Assembly: GCA_900545125.1 (NCBI GenBank)
Contig: UQXS01000003.1
Coordinates: 1 to 32,763, forward strand
Direction: 5' to 3'
DNA length: 32,763 nt
Origin: an uncultured Ruminococcus sp.
GTDB lineage: Bacteria > Bacillota > Clostridia > Oscillospirales > Ruminococcaceae
The position numbers were made by a program, and so were the translations under genes. Below, piece after piece: positions 5,851 to 14,006 of the stretch. A model generated the notes under the pieces. The model was not told the origin of the DNA, did not search any database, and worked only from the letters and a program-made list of their open reading frames with translations. The stretch's first letter is position 1. Every line of letters begins with the position of its first letter.

Positions 5851-6714
5851 TCAAGCCTTGTTTACGCTGCCGAAGAGTTCCATTTTCTCCTTGACCTTAG
5901 CCTTGATAGCCTCAAATCCGGGAGCGAGAAGCTTTCTGGGATCAAAGCCCTTGCCCTGCTGATCCTTGCCTGCTTCGATGTAAGCTCTTGTAGCTTCCTG
6001 GAATGAAAGCTGGCATTCTGTGTTTACATTGATCTTGGCAACGCCGAGAGAGATAGCCTTAGCGATCATATCGTCAGGGATGCCTGTACCACCGTGAAGA
6101 ACGAGAGGCATATCGCCCACCTTTTCGTTTACGGCAGCAAGAGTTTCAAAGCTGAGACCTGCCCAGTTTGCAGGATACTTGCCATGAATATTTCCGATAC
6201 CTGCTGCAAGGAAGTCAACGCCGAGATCAGCAATCATCTTGCACTCGTTGGGGTCAGCACATTCGCCTGCACCTACAACGCCGTCTTCTTCGCCGCCGAT
6301 AGAACCTACTTCTGCCTCAATAGAAAGACCGAGACCGTGAGCAACGTTTACAAGCTCAGTTGTTTTGGCAACGTTTTCGTCAATCGGGAAATGGGATCCA
6401 TCGAACATAATAGAGGTAAAGCCTGCCTTGATGCATTTATAGCAGCCCTCATATGAACCGTGATCGAGGTGAAGAGCAACCGGAACAGTGATTCCGAGAG
6501 ACTCGTCCATAGCCTTGACCATAGCGGCAACTGTGCCGAAGCCTGTCATATACTTTCCTGCGCCCTCAGATACGCCGAGGATAACGGGGGAGTTAAGCTC
6601 CTGAGCTGTAAGAAGAATAGCCTTTGTCCACTCGAGATTGTTGATGTTGAACTGACCTACTGCATACTTGCCTGCTCTTGCTTTCTGAAGCATTTCTGTA
6701 GCTGAAACTAACAT
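5851..6714 (-). CDS. fba: Class II fructose-bisphosphate aldolase
   Basis: 287 residues from ATG 6714, with AGGAGG 10 nt before it; a longer in-frame start 13 codons upstream lies before the ribosome binding site and is rejected. This zinc enzyme splits fructose 1,6-bisphosphate into glyceraldehyde 3-phosphate and dihydroxyacetone phosphate in glycolysis. Visible motifs are the catalytic/zinc HLDHGSYEGC (D84, H85), EAEVGSIGGEEDGV, the zinc-binding HGKYP and HGGTG, and the substrate-phosphate segment KINVNTECQ. The length and the GSIGGEED insertion fit the short class IIA/GatY-KbaY group; tagatose-bisphosphate aldolase is a less likely alternative. It has its own promoter about 90 nt upstream and a strong terminator. 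Confidence 0.92.
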   Translation of the reverse strand: MLVSATEMLQKARAGKYAVGQFNINNLEWTKAILLTAQELNSPVILGVSEGAGKYMTGFGTVAAMVKAMDESLGITVPVALHLDHGSYEGCYKCIKAGFTSIMFDGSHFPIDENVAKTTELVNVAHGLGLSIEAEVGSIGGEEDGVVGAGECADPNECKMIADLGVDFLAAGIGNIHGKYPANWAGLSFETLAAVNEKVGDMPLVLHGGTGIPDDMIAKAISLGVAKINVNTECQLSFQEATRAYIEAGKDQQGKGFDPRKLLAPGFEAIKAKVKEKMELFGSVNKA

Positions 6715-6737
6715 AATAAAGATTCCTCCTGATATTT

Positions 6738-6775
6738 TAGGCATCTTCCGCAAAATACTTGTGCGGTGCTGCCTT
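6738..6775. repeat. Degenerate copy of the AAGGCAACACCGC palindrome in the fba leader
   Basis: On the minus strand the fba 5' leader contains AAGGCAGCACCGCACAA, followed by a partly complementary right arm (TGCGG, then TGCCT). The left arm differs from the 2029-2066 copy at only one base. It would fold as a stem with an internal loop 25-60 nt upstream of the aldolase start codon. Confidence 0.6.
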
Positions 6776-6809
6776 TACTGTCGTGGGCATTTTCAGCCCT
6801 GCAACTACT

Positions 6810-6838
6810 ATTATACTATATCCGGAAATAAAATGCAA
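6810..6838 (-). promoter_or_regulatory. Promoter of fba
   Basis: On the minus strand, TTGCAT (complement of 6833-6838) and TATAAT (complement of 6810-6815) have a 17-bp spacer. It predicts a leader of about 90 nt that contains the degenerate palindrome. Confidence 0.8.
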
Positions 6839-6871
6839 TACCTTGTGAGAAATTTTTATTTTATTGAAAAA

Positions 6872-7471
6872 TCAGCTTTGACTTGTGCTGAGATCTTCCA
6901 GTTCCGAAGCTGATACTTCGGCGATCTTCCATCCCTCGCCCTTGATATTAACGGCGCAGACGGTCAGAGTCTCAGTAGTTTTGCTTTTCTTTTTTACTTT
7001 TTTGTTCAGGGTTATCTTGAATTCCCATCCTTTTTTTATTGTGAGCTTCTGAGGTTTGGTATCATATTTTTTAGCTATCTCCGCAAAATAGAGCTTTGCT
7101 CCGTCCAGGGCATCACCGGACAGTTTGTTTTTTTTGTCGATTTTCTTGATTTTTAATTTGTAATCATCACGTGCATCTGCGTTATCGTCGTTATATCGTT
7201 CTATCATATCGTCCCATTTTTCGTCTGATTTAAGCTGATTTACGACATAATCCGGCAGTATCATGGAAAAATATTTTTTTCCGCCGTTTTTTCCGATACC
7301 TGCCCTGACGTATTTTTTTACTGCTTTTTTCGGACCGAGAAAATAGAATACGGCAAGAAGTATCAGAACGATCAGAACGATTGCTGCGGCTGTTCCTGCT
7401 ATAAGCGGAAGCTTGCGTTTTTGTGGTACGGATTCTGTATAAGCATTAGCTGATGTTTTTTTCTTTCTCAT
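6872..7471 (-). CDS. Membrane-anchored lysine-rich protein, function unknown
   Basis: 199 residues from ATG 7471, with GGAGG 7 nt upstream; a longer frame overlapping the promoter is rejected. A short basic cytoplasmic N-terminus (MRKKKTSANAY) precedes one transmembrane helix (LIAGTAAAIVLIVLILLAVF, about residues 25-45). The remaining 150 residues are outside the membrane if the positive-inside rule holds. They are very rich in Lys, with a possible small alpha/beta fold resembling DUF4878/NTF2-like lipoprotein domains (KKAVKKYVRAG near the membrane, WEFKITL and EGWKIAEV strands). The family is not certain. It is monocistronic with a consensus promoter and lies divergent from the protease-ftsK run. 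Confidence 0.75.
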   Translation of the reverse strand: MRKKKTSANAYTESVPQKRKLPLIAGTAAAIVLIVLILLAVFYFLGPKKAVKKYVRAGIGKNGGKKYFSMILPDYVVNQLKSDEKWDDMIERYNDDNADARDDYKLKIKKIDKKNKLSGDALDGAKLYFAEIAKKYDTKPQKLTIKKGWEFKITLNKKVKKKSKTTETLTVCAVNIKGEGWKIAEVSASELEDLSTSQS

Positions 7472-7493
7472 GAGAACACCTCCGGTTAGTATA

Positions 7494-7522
7494 ATCATAT
7501 CACGAAATATTCCCATTGTCAA
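7494..7522 (-). promoter_or_regulatory. Promoter of the lysine-rich membrane protein gene
   Basis: On the minus strand, TTGACA (complement of 7517-7522) and TATGAT (complement of 7494-7499) have a 17-bp spacer. The predicted start is about 16 nt before the coding region. Confidence 0.75.
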
Positions 7523-7552
7523 TAAAAATAATAGAATAGATTTCTGTTTTTC

Positions 7553-7581
7553 TTGACTTTATTTCAAAAAGAGTTTATAAT
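7553..7581 (+). promoter_or_regulatory. Promoter of the protease-ftsK gene run
   Basis: TTGACT (7553-7558) and TATAAT (7576-7581) with a 17-bp spacer, about 70 bp upstream of the protease start. Confidence 0.82.
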
Positions 7582-7652
7582 ATAATAATAAATGTATACA
7601 TCTCCGGAAACGGCACATAATAAAGAAAATTTCAGTCAAGGAGTGTATACAG

Positions 7653-8360
7653 TTGGAAGAAAAAAATAAAAATGAAAAATCCGTGACAGAGGAAAAGATC
7701 GACGAGGCAGAACTTGCAGAAAAACTGGGGCAGACCATTTCGCAGAATGCAAAGCATCTTATCCACTGCCTGACGGTGATAGGTCAGATAGAAGGACACT
7801 ATGTTCTTTCGGAGCAGAACAAGACCACTAAATATGAACATATAATCCCTGCCCTGGTGGCGATAGAGCAGGACAGAAGCGTTGAAGGACTGCTGATAAT
7901 CCTGAATACGGTGGGCGGCGATGTTGAAGCCGGTCTTGCAATTGCCGAGCTTATCTCGGGAATGAAAACGCCGACCGTCTCTCTTGTTGTGGGCGGAGGT
8001 CATTCCATAGGTGTTCCGCTTGCAGTAAGTGCGAAGCGTTCCTTTATCGTGCCGAGTGCGTCAATGACGATACATCCTGTACGAATGAACGGCACTGTGC
8101 TTGGTGTTCCGCAGACACTTTCATATTTTGATAAAATGCAGGACAGAATAGTGAATTTCGTCCTGAAAAACAGCAATATAAAAGAAGATGATTTCCGCCG
8201 CCTTATGCTTAATACCGAGGAACTTGTCCTTGATGTCGGAAGCGTTCTTGAGGGTGAAAAGGCTGTGGAGCTTGGTCTTATTGACGAACTTGGCGGTCTC
8301 AGCGATGCAATGGAATGCCTTTACAATCTGATTGAAAATACGGAAAAAAGATATATATAA
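7653..8360 (+). CDS. ClpP-family serine protease, TepA-like
   Basis: 235 residues. The start is TTG 7653, with AAGGAG 9 nt before it. The ClpP/crotonase fold is clear: LIILNTVGGDVEAGLAIAE, a nucleophile serine S118 in GGGHSIGVPLA, active-site H141 in SMTIHPVRMNG, and a possible third residue D195 before the final ELGLIDELGG. It is longer than ClpP at the N-terminus (a charged, lysine-rich arm) and lacks the usual ClpP axial-loop start, so it fits the TepA/YmfB group better than housekeeping ClpP. In Bacillus the corresponding gene also lies near spoIIIE, as it does here directly upstream of ftsK. Reported TepA roles (help with protein export or spore proteolysis) are family knowledge, not shown here. 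Confidence 0.85.
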   Translation: MEEKNKNEKSVTEEKIDEAELAEKLGQTISQNAKHLIHCLTVIGQIEGHYVLSEQNKTTKYEHIIPALVAIEQDRSVEGLLIILNTVGGDVEAGLAIAELISGMKTPTVSLVVGGGHSIGVPLAVSAKRSFIVPSASMTIHPVRMNGTVLGVPQTLSYFDKMQDRIVNFVLKNSNIKEDDFRRLMLNTEELVLDVGSVLEGEKAVELGLIDELGGLSDAMECLYNLIENTEKRYI

Positions 8361-8372
8361 TTATAAAGAACT

Positions 8373-8411
8373 GCTGTACACATTCCGGAAGCATTCTCCG
8401 GTGTGTACAGC
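8373..8411 (+). other. Intergenic hairpin between the protease gene and ftsK
   Basis: GCTGTACACA (8373-8382) pairs with TGTGTACAGC (8402-8411), and inner TTCCGG/CCGG adds pairs. There is no T-tract, so it may be an RNA processing or stability element rather than a terminator. It occupies half of the 77-bp gap. Confidence 0.6.
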
Positions 8412-8437
8412 ACTGGAACAGAACTACGGAGGTAAAA

Positions 8438-10957
8438 ATGGCAGAAGCTAAAAAGAACAGCGCAGGATCAGGCTCACGGCAGAAAAAGGGTCAGCCGTCA
8501 AAGACTCAGGATGCTCCGAAAGAAAAAACGGAGAGCACAAAAAAAAACGAAAAGAAGCCGGCTGTTACCAACGATCAGAATCAATTCTGGTCTATTGTTC
8601 TCTTTGCTGCCGGAATACTTATCGCATTCATGATCGTTATAAAGGGAACTGCCGGATGGCACAGAATGCACAGTATGCTGCTGGGACTTTTCGGAGCGGC
8701 AGTTGTTTTTGTTCCGATAACACTCATATATACGGCTGTTCAGATAGGAATGGAAAAAAGCCAGAAAAAGGTGACGGGCAGGGCTTTCTGGGGAATTGCA
8801 ATGGCGTTTCTGTTTTCGGCTGCATTGCAGATATTCTTTGTCGGTGAGCTTCCGGGCAGAAATTTCTGGAATCATTTCAAGGTACTCTACGAAAACGGCG
8901 TTGACGTAAAGGGCGGGGGAGTTGCAAGTATGCTTATTGCCGGTCCGCTTCTGGCGGTATTCGGCGGAATGGGAGCAAAAATCGTTACGGTCATAATGTT
9001 CTTTGTTTTCGGTATGCTTCTGACCGGAAGAGGTCTTATGGACTTTTTCAGGCTGCTCCTCAAGCCGTTTAAATTTCTTGGAAACTGTCTGGAAGGTGTT
9101 CAGAATATGCTTATGGGAGGCAATTTTGAGGATGCTTTTGATGACGATGACGGCATCGACGATGACAAGGAAAAACGTCAGTTTGATGCGGATCTTGAAG
9201 CTATCAACATAGTTAACAGTAAGAATGTCAAAACTAAAATATCCGAAAGCAGCACAGAGAAAAAATCCGGCTATGCCGCAAATGACGATTTCCTCATGGA
9301 TATTCCGCTTCCTACGGACAATATGATAACGAGCAAGAACAGCACTTCTGGAGAAAGGGGGACCAGAGATGACGCTGACGAGAAACTGGAGGAACTTATT
9401 ACAAAAGCAGCAGAAGGAACTGCCGCAGGAAGTATGAGCAGAGTTCAGGGTGTAAGTGACGAAAAGGAAAAAGATCCGCCGAAAGAACAGATATATATTC
9501 TTCCGTCGGTGGAACTTCTTGCCCCGCCTACGGCAAAATCAAACAGCGCCGAGGCTATTATAGAACTCCGTGAAAAGTCGGATATAATCAAAAATACCCT
9601 GAAAAGTTTCGGTATTGAAGTAAAGATTATGGACATTCTCAGAGGCCCGTCCATTACGAGATATGAAATACAGCCGGGAGCCGGCGTAAAAGTCTCGAAA
9701 ATAAGGGGACTGGAAGATGATATTGCACTGAGTCTTGCGGCGATGGGCGTGAGAATTGAAGCTCCCGTGCCCGGTAAACCGGTGGTCGGAATAGAAGTTC
9801 CAAACGTACATAAAGATGTGGTTACTCTTCGTGAAATACTGCAAAGCAATGAATTCCGCAGTTCTGAGAGCAAGCTCACCTTTGCGGTCGGCAGGGATAT
9901 CGCAGGAAATATTATTCTTGGCGATATCACAAAAATGCCCCATGTAATCATTGCCGGAACTACCGGTTCGGGCAAATCCGTATGTACGAGATCAATTATC
10001 ATGAGCATACTCTATAAGGCAAGACCGGACGAGGTAAAGCTTATTCTTATAGATCCGAAAATGGTTGAATTCAAAATATTCGACGGCATACCGCACCTGC
10101 TTATTCCTATCGTTATTGATGCAAAAAAGGCAGCCGGAGCTCTTAACTGGGCTGTCAACGAAATGATGCGCAGATATACGATTTTTTCGGAAATAGGCGC
10201 AAATGATCTGAAATCATACAATTATATAGCCGAACAGGACGAACTTGAAAAAATGCCGCAGATAGTTGTATTTATCGACGAACTTGCAGATATGATGCTG
10301 GTTGCAGGCAAGGAAGTGGAAGATTCTATCTGCCGTCTTGCCCAGATGGGCCGTGCCGCCGGAATGCATCTTGTAGTGGCGACGCAGCGCCCTACCACGG
10401 ATGTTATCACCGGACTTATCAAGGCGAATATCCCCAGCAGAATAGCTCTTTCCGTTATGTCGCAGGTCGATTCCAGAACGATAATCGACATGGCAGGAGC
10501 AGATAAGCTCCTCGGAAACGGCGATATGCTGTATATGCCTATCGGAATGAACAAGCCTATAAGAGTGCAGGGATGCTTTGCATCGAATAAGGATATCACG
10601 GAGACTATATCGTTTATCAGCAGTCAGGTCAAGGCAGAATACGATTCGTCCATTACCGAGGCTGTTGATAAGTATGTACCGCAGACGAAAGTCGACAAGG
10701 ATAGTTCCGACAGTTCTGCCGCTGTTACAGACGGCGACTTCGTTGAGAGAGCAATTGAAGTGGCTGTCAATAACGGTCAGCTTTCTACCACTATGCTCCA
10801 GAAAAAACTGAAACTGGGTTATGCGAGAGCCTCCAGAATAATGGACGAACTGGAAGAAATGGGCGTTATCGGGCCGAGTGAGGGCTCTAAGCCGAGAAAG
10901 GTGCTTATGTCCAGAATGCAGTTTGATGAAAGAAAAATGAGAATGCAGGCAGAATAG
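8438..10957 (+). CDS. ftsK: DNA translocase FtsK/SpoIIIE
   Basis: 839 residues. The Lys-rich N-terminus is followed by four to five membrane helices (about residues 50-215), a variable acidic/Ser-rich linker (about 235-345), then the alpha-beta motor. The motor carries the Walker A GTTGSGKS near residue 508, the Walker B VVFIDELADM near 612 and the MGRAAGMHLVVATQRP segment. The C-terminal gamma winged helix (about 768-825, with GYARASRIMDELEEMGVIG) recognises KOPS/SRS-type polar DNA sequences. It pumps chromosomal DNA through the division or sporulation septum. FtsK and SpoIIIE cannot be told apart by sequence alone here; one TepA-like neighbour favours the SpoIIIE context. An ATG with ACGGAGG upstream begins it. 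Confidence 0.95.
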   Translation: MAEAKKNSAGSGSRQKKGQPSKTQDAPKEKTESTKKNEKKPAVTNDQNQFWSIVLFAAGILIAFMIVIKGTAGWHRMHSMLLGLFGAAVVFVPITLIYTAVQIGMEKSQKKVTGRAFWGIAMAFLFSAALQIFFVGELPGRNFWNHFKVLYENGVDVKGGGVASMLIAGPLLAVFGGMGAKIVTVIMFFVFGMLLTGRGLMDFFRLLLKPFKFLGNCLEGVQNMLMGGNFEDAFDDDDGIDDDKEKRQFDADLEAINIVNSKNVKTKISESSTEKKSGYAANDDFLMDIPLPTDNMITSKNSTSGERGTRDDADEKLEELITKAAEGTAAGSMSRVQGVSDEKEKDPPKEQIYILPSVELLAPPTAKSNSAEAIIELREKSDIIKNTLKSFGIEVKIMDILRGPSITRYEIQPGAGVKVSKIRGLEDDIALSLAAMGVRIEAPVPGKPVVGIEVPNVHKDVVTLREILQSNEFRSSESKLTFAVGRDIAGNIILGDITKMPHVIIAGTTGSGKSVCTRSIIMSILYKARPDEVKLILIDPKMVEFKIFDGIPHLLIPIVIDAKKAAGALNWAVNEMMRRYTIFSEIGANDLKSYNYIAEQDELEKMPQIVVFIDELADMMLVAGKEVEDSICRLAQMGRAAGMHLVVATQRPTTDVITGLIKANIPSRIALSVMSQVDSRTIIDMAGADKLLGNGDMLYMPIGMNKPIRVQGCFASNKDITETISFISSQVKAEYDSSITEAVDKYVPQTKVDKDSSDSSAAVTDGDFVERAIEVAVNNGQLSTTMLQKKLKLGYARASRIMDELEEMGVIGPSEGSKPRKVLMSRMQFDERKMRMQAE

Positions 10958-10970
10958 AAGGAGGTATACC

Positions 10971-12926
10971 ATGTACGAGGGATTTCTCCCTACAACCAAG
11001 CAGGAAATGGATGAACTGGGAATTGAACAGTTCGATTTTATATACATAACAGGCGATGCATACGTGGATCATCCGAGTTTCGGTGCGGCAATTATTACAC
11101 GTCTTATTGAAGCTCTCGGATTTACAGTGGGTATTATTGCTCAGCCCGACTGGAAAAGCAGCCGTGATTTTACACGGTTCGGTGCTCCGAAATATGCTTT
11201 TCTCGTTACATCCGGCAATATTGATTCTATGGTCGCACACTATACCGCTGCAAAGAGAAAGCGCTCCGATGACGCTTATTCTCCCGGCGGAAAGGCAGGC
11301 AGACGTCCGGATCGTGCGGTCATTGTCTATTGCAGAAAGCTCCGGGAAATTTTCGGGGATATCCCCATAGCCATAGGCGGACTTGAAGCTTCACTGCGCC
11401 GCTTTGCTCACTATGATTACTGGGATGATAAAGTCAGAACTTCCATTCTGCCGGACAGCGGAGCAGATCTGCTTATGTACGGTATGGGCGAACATCAGAT
11501 AAAGGAACTCTGCACACGTCTTGCTTCCGGTGAGAAGATCACTGAAATTCATGATATACGTGGAACGTGCTATATGACCGAGCCGATAAATACTCCACTC
11601 GGAGCGGCGCAGTGTCCGTCTTTTGAACAGGTAAGCGAAAATAAGGCAGAATACGCCAAAGCAACAAAGATTCAGTACGACTGGCAGGATGAGGTATACG
11701 GGAAAATAATTGTCCAGCGCTGCGGAAAAATGATGCTTGTGCAGAATCCACCGGCAAAAAGCCTTACAACGGAAGAACTCGACTACATATATAGTCTGCC
11801 ATATACAAGAGCAGTGCATCCGTCCTATGAATCTCAGGGGGGAGTGCCCGGTATAGAGGAAGTTCGCTTTTCGATCACACATAACCGTGGATGCTTCGGT
11901 TACTGTAATTTCTGCTCGATAGCGCTTCATCAGGGGCGGCGTGTTACCTGCCGCAGTGAAGAATCCGTTCTTGCGGAGGCAGAGCGAATAACGAAAATGC
12001 CTGATTTCAAGGGATATATCCACGATGTGGGAGGCCCTACGGCAAACTTCCGTCACACATCCTGCGAAAAGCAGCTCAGCCAGGGACTTTGCATGGGAAA
12101 GAAATGTCTTGCTCCCGTTCCCTGTCCGGCACTGAAAGCCGATCATCGGGAATATCTTGCCATGCTCCGCAAGATACGGAAAATCAAGGGCGTGAAACGG
12201 GTATTTATAAGGTCGGGCATCCGGTATGATTATCTTATGCAGGATGAAAACGACGAATTTATCAGGGAACTTATAAAATTTCATGTAAGCGGTCAGCTGA
12301 AAGTCGCTCCGGAGCACTGCTCGGCGGCTGTTCTGGATAAAATGGGAAAGCCACATATAGAGGCGTACAAGGCGTTTCAGAAGCGCTTTTACGAGATAAC
12401 CAAGGGGATAGGCAAGGAACAGTATCTTGTACCGTATCTTATGTCCTCGCATCCGGGAAGTACGCTGAAAGAGGCGGTAGAGCTGTCGCTTTTCCTTAAA
12501 GAGAACAAGATACGTCCCGAACAGGTGCAGGACTTCTATCCCACGCCGGGAACGATATCTACCTGTATGTTCTATACGGGGCTTGATCCATATACAATGA
12601 AAGAGGTATATGTGCCGAAAACTCCTAAAGAAAAGGCTATGCAGAGAGCTTTGCTGCAATATTTTCTTCCGCAGAACAGGGAGATCGTTGTTGAGGCACT
12701 GAAAAAGGCAGGAAGACGTGATCTTATAGGCAGATCTCCGGGATGCCTTGTAGACGATATTCCCGGCAGAAAAGGAGGTGACGGCTCATGGAAAGGAAAG
12801 GCAGGAAACGGCGTTCAGCACCGAAAAACGGACAGTTCCGTCTTACGTCAGGGGAAAAGGAACTCGTCAGAAAAATCGGGCAGGTCTATGGGAAGCAGCC
12901 AAAGAAGAAAAGGGAAAAATCGCTGA
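10971..12926 (+). CDS. YgiQ-family radical SAM protein
   Basis: 651 residues, ATG preceded by GAAGGAGG. The radical SAM cluster motif is C308-x3-C312-x2-C315 in the segment RGCFGYCNFC. The N-terminal YgiQ region (FLPTTKQEMDELGIEQFDFI and similar) and the C-terminal DFYPTPGTISTCMFYTG segment match the YgiQ family, whose reaction is not established. The last 46 residues are Gly/Lys/Arg-rich and low-complexity because they overlap the start of the next gene by 139 bp. The true functional end may be near the VDDIPGRKGG segment, where the next gene's ribosome binding site is embedded. It lies 13 bp after ftsK, so is probably co-transcribed. Confidence 0.9.
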   Translation: MYEGFLPTTKQEMDELGIEQFDFIYITGDAYVDHPSFGAAIITRLIEALGFTVGIIAQPDWKSSRDFTRFGAPKYAFLVTSGNIDSMVAHYTAAKRKRSDDAYSPGGKAGRRPDRAVIVYCRKLREIFGDIPIAIGGLEASLRRFAHYDYWDDKVRTSILPDSGADLLMYGMGEHQIKELCTRLASGEKITEIHDIRGTCYMTEPINTPLGAAQCPSFEQVSENKAEYAKATKIQYDWQDEVYGKIIVQRCGKMMLVQNPPAKSLTTEELDYIYSLPYTRAVHPSYESQGGVPGIEEVRFSITHNRGCFGYCNFCSIALHQGRRVTCRSEESVLAEAERITKMPDFKGYIHDVGGPTANFRHTSCEKQLSQGLCMGKKCLAPVPCPALKADHREYLAMLRKIRKIKGVKRVFIRSGIRYDYLMQDENDEFIRELIKFHVSGQLKVAPEHCSAAVLDKMGKPHIEAYKAFQKRFYEITKGIGKEQYLVPYLMSSHPGSTLKEAVELSLFLKENKIRPEQVQDFYPTPGTISTCMFYTGLDPYTMKEVYVPKTPKEKAMQRALLQYFLPQNREIVVEALKKAGRRDLIGRSPGCLVDDIPGRKGGDGSWKGKAGNGVQHRKTDSSVLRQGKRNSSEKSGRSMGSSQRRKGKNR

Positions 12927-13786
12927 AAATCCTGATTCCCGTTTTGCTTGTCATACTGGCAGCAGTATTTATTGCAGTAAGAATCCGTAATAACGGTCAG
13001 TCTCCGCTTCCGGAGGATAAACTGACAGTATGCTTCATCGACGTAGGGCAGGGGGATTCTGTTTTTCTAAGCGCCGGAGGAAAGAATATGCTTATTGATT
13101 GCGGAGAAGCAGAGGCAGCCGACGATGTAATACGTTTTCTCAACGAAAACAACGTAGAAAAGCTTGATTATGTGGTGGCAACTCATCCGCATTCCGATCA
13201 CATGGGCGGTATGTATAAGATAGTCGATCAGTTTGAGATCGGGGAGATGATAGTTCCTCATCTTGACGACAGCGATATTCCGACCACAAGATATTACGAA
13301 AAGTTTCTTGATTCCTGTGATGCACGGAAACTTTCACTGACTGAGGCAAGGCTTGGAAGAACCATAGAACTGGGAGATGCCAAGGCTGAGATAATTGCTC
13401 CATGCAGTCCGGGTTATGATAATACAAATAATTATTCCGTAGGACTTTTCCTGACTCACGGTGAAAATACTTTTATTTTTACGGGAGATGCCGAGGCTCT
13501 GGCAGAAAAGGAAATGGCTGAATCCGGAAATCTTCGTCATGCGGATGTTTACAAAGCAGGTCATCATGGCAGTGATACTTCAAGCTGTGAAGAATTTATG
13601 GCTGAGATCACCCCTGATTATGCGGTGATATCCTGCGGAGAGGGAAATTCTTACGGACATCCCCAGAAGCAGACTCTTAAAGAGATAGGCAGATATACCG
13701 ACAAAATTTATCGTACCGATCTTGACGGCACGGTTACGTTCGTATCGGACGGCAAAAAACTTACCGTCAGCACAGAAAAGGAATAG
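12788..13786 (+). CDS. Membrane-anchored ComEC-like metallo-beta-lactamase-fold hydrolase
   Basis: 332 residues. Start ATG 12788 with AAAGGAGGTGA 6 nt upstream, inside the ygiQ coding region but in another frame. A basic N-terminus (about 1-45) precedes one transmembrane helix (about 46-66). The catalytic domain carries FIDVGQGDS, metal ligands H133, H135, D137 and H138 in THPHSDHMGG, then FTGDAE and KAGHHGSD. This layout matches the C-terminal domain of ComEC and stand-alone relatives found without competence channel segments. The proposed role is an extracytoplasmic nuclease or phosphodiesterase (inference from the family). The next gene, DUF3006, often accompanies this type of protein. Confidence 0.87.
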   Translation: MERKGRKRRSAPKNGQFRLTSGEKELVRKIGQVYGKQPKKKREKSLKILIPVLLVILAAVFIAVRIRNNGQSPLPEDKLTVCFIDVGQGDSVFLSAGGKNMLIDCGEAEAADDVIRFLNENNVEKLDYVVATHPHSDHMGGMYKIVDQFEIGEMIVPHLDDSDIPTTRYYEKFLDSCDARKLSLTEARLGRTIELGDAKAEIIAPCSPGYDNTNNYSVGLFLTHGENTFIFTGDAEALAEKEMAESGNLRHADVYKAGHHGSDTSSCEEFMAEITPDYAVISCGEGNSYGHPQKQTLKEIGRYTDKIYRTDLDGTVTFVSDGKKLTVSTEKE

Positions 13787-13790
13787 CTGA

Positions 13791-14006
13791 ATGATTATTA
13801 TAGACAGATTTGAAAACGAAAAAGCCATCCTTGAAACAGAGGACGGAACAATGGAGATCATGCGGTGCTTTCTTCCGCCGGATGCCCGGGAGGGAGACGT
13901 GGTGATCCCGAATGAATGCGGATATACCGTAGATCATTATGCAACTGAGGAAAGGCGGAAGTCTGTGAGGGATAAACTGCACGGACTGATAAATAAAAAT
14001 GACTGA
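13791..14006 (+). CDS. DUF3006 family small protein
   Basis: 71 residues. The N-terminal MIIIDRFENEKAILETEDG matches the DUF3006 pattern, a small beta-rich domain of unknown function with an acidic middle and a basic helical C-terminus (EERRKSVRDKLHGL). It starts 4 bp after the metallo-beta-lactamase gene and overlaps the next gene by 8 bp, so is translationally coupled to both. Its frequent location beside ComEC-like hydrolases suggests a joint function, but no activity is known to me. Confidence 0.8.
   Translation: MIIIDRFENEKAILETEDGTMEIMRCFLPPDAREGDVVIPNECGYTVDHYATEERRKSVRDKLHGLINKND

Noticed and set aside
10214..11047. Long minus-strand frame opposite ftsK and ygiQ
   Set aside because: Antisense shadow of strongly conserved genes; no start signals or recognisable domain.
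11391..12659. 422-codon minus-strand frame opposite ygiQ
   Set aside because: Antisense to the radical SAM gene; Cys/His/Arg-rich nonsense composition typical of a reverse frame.
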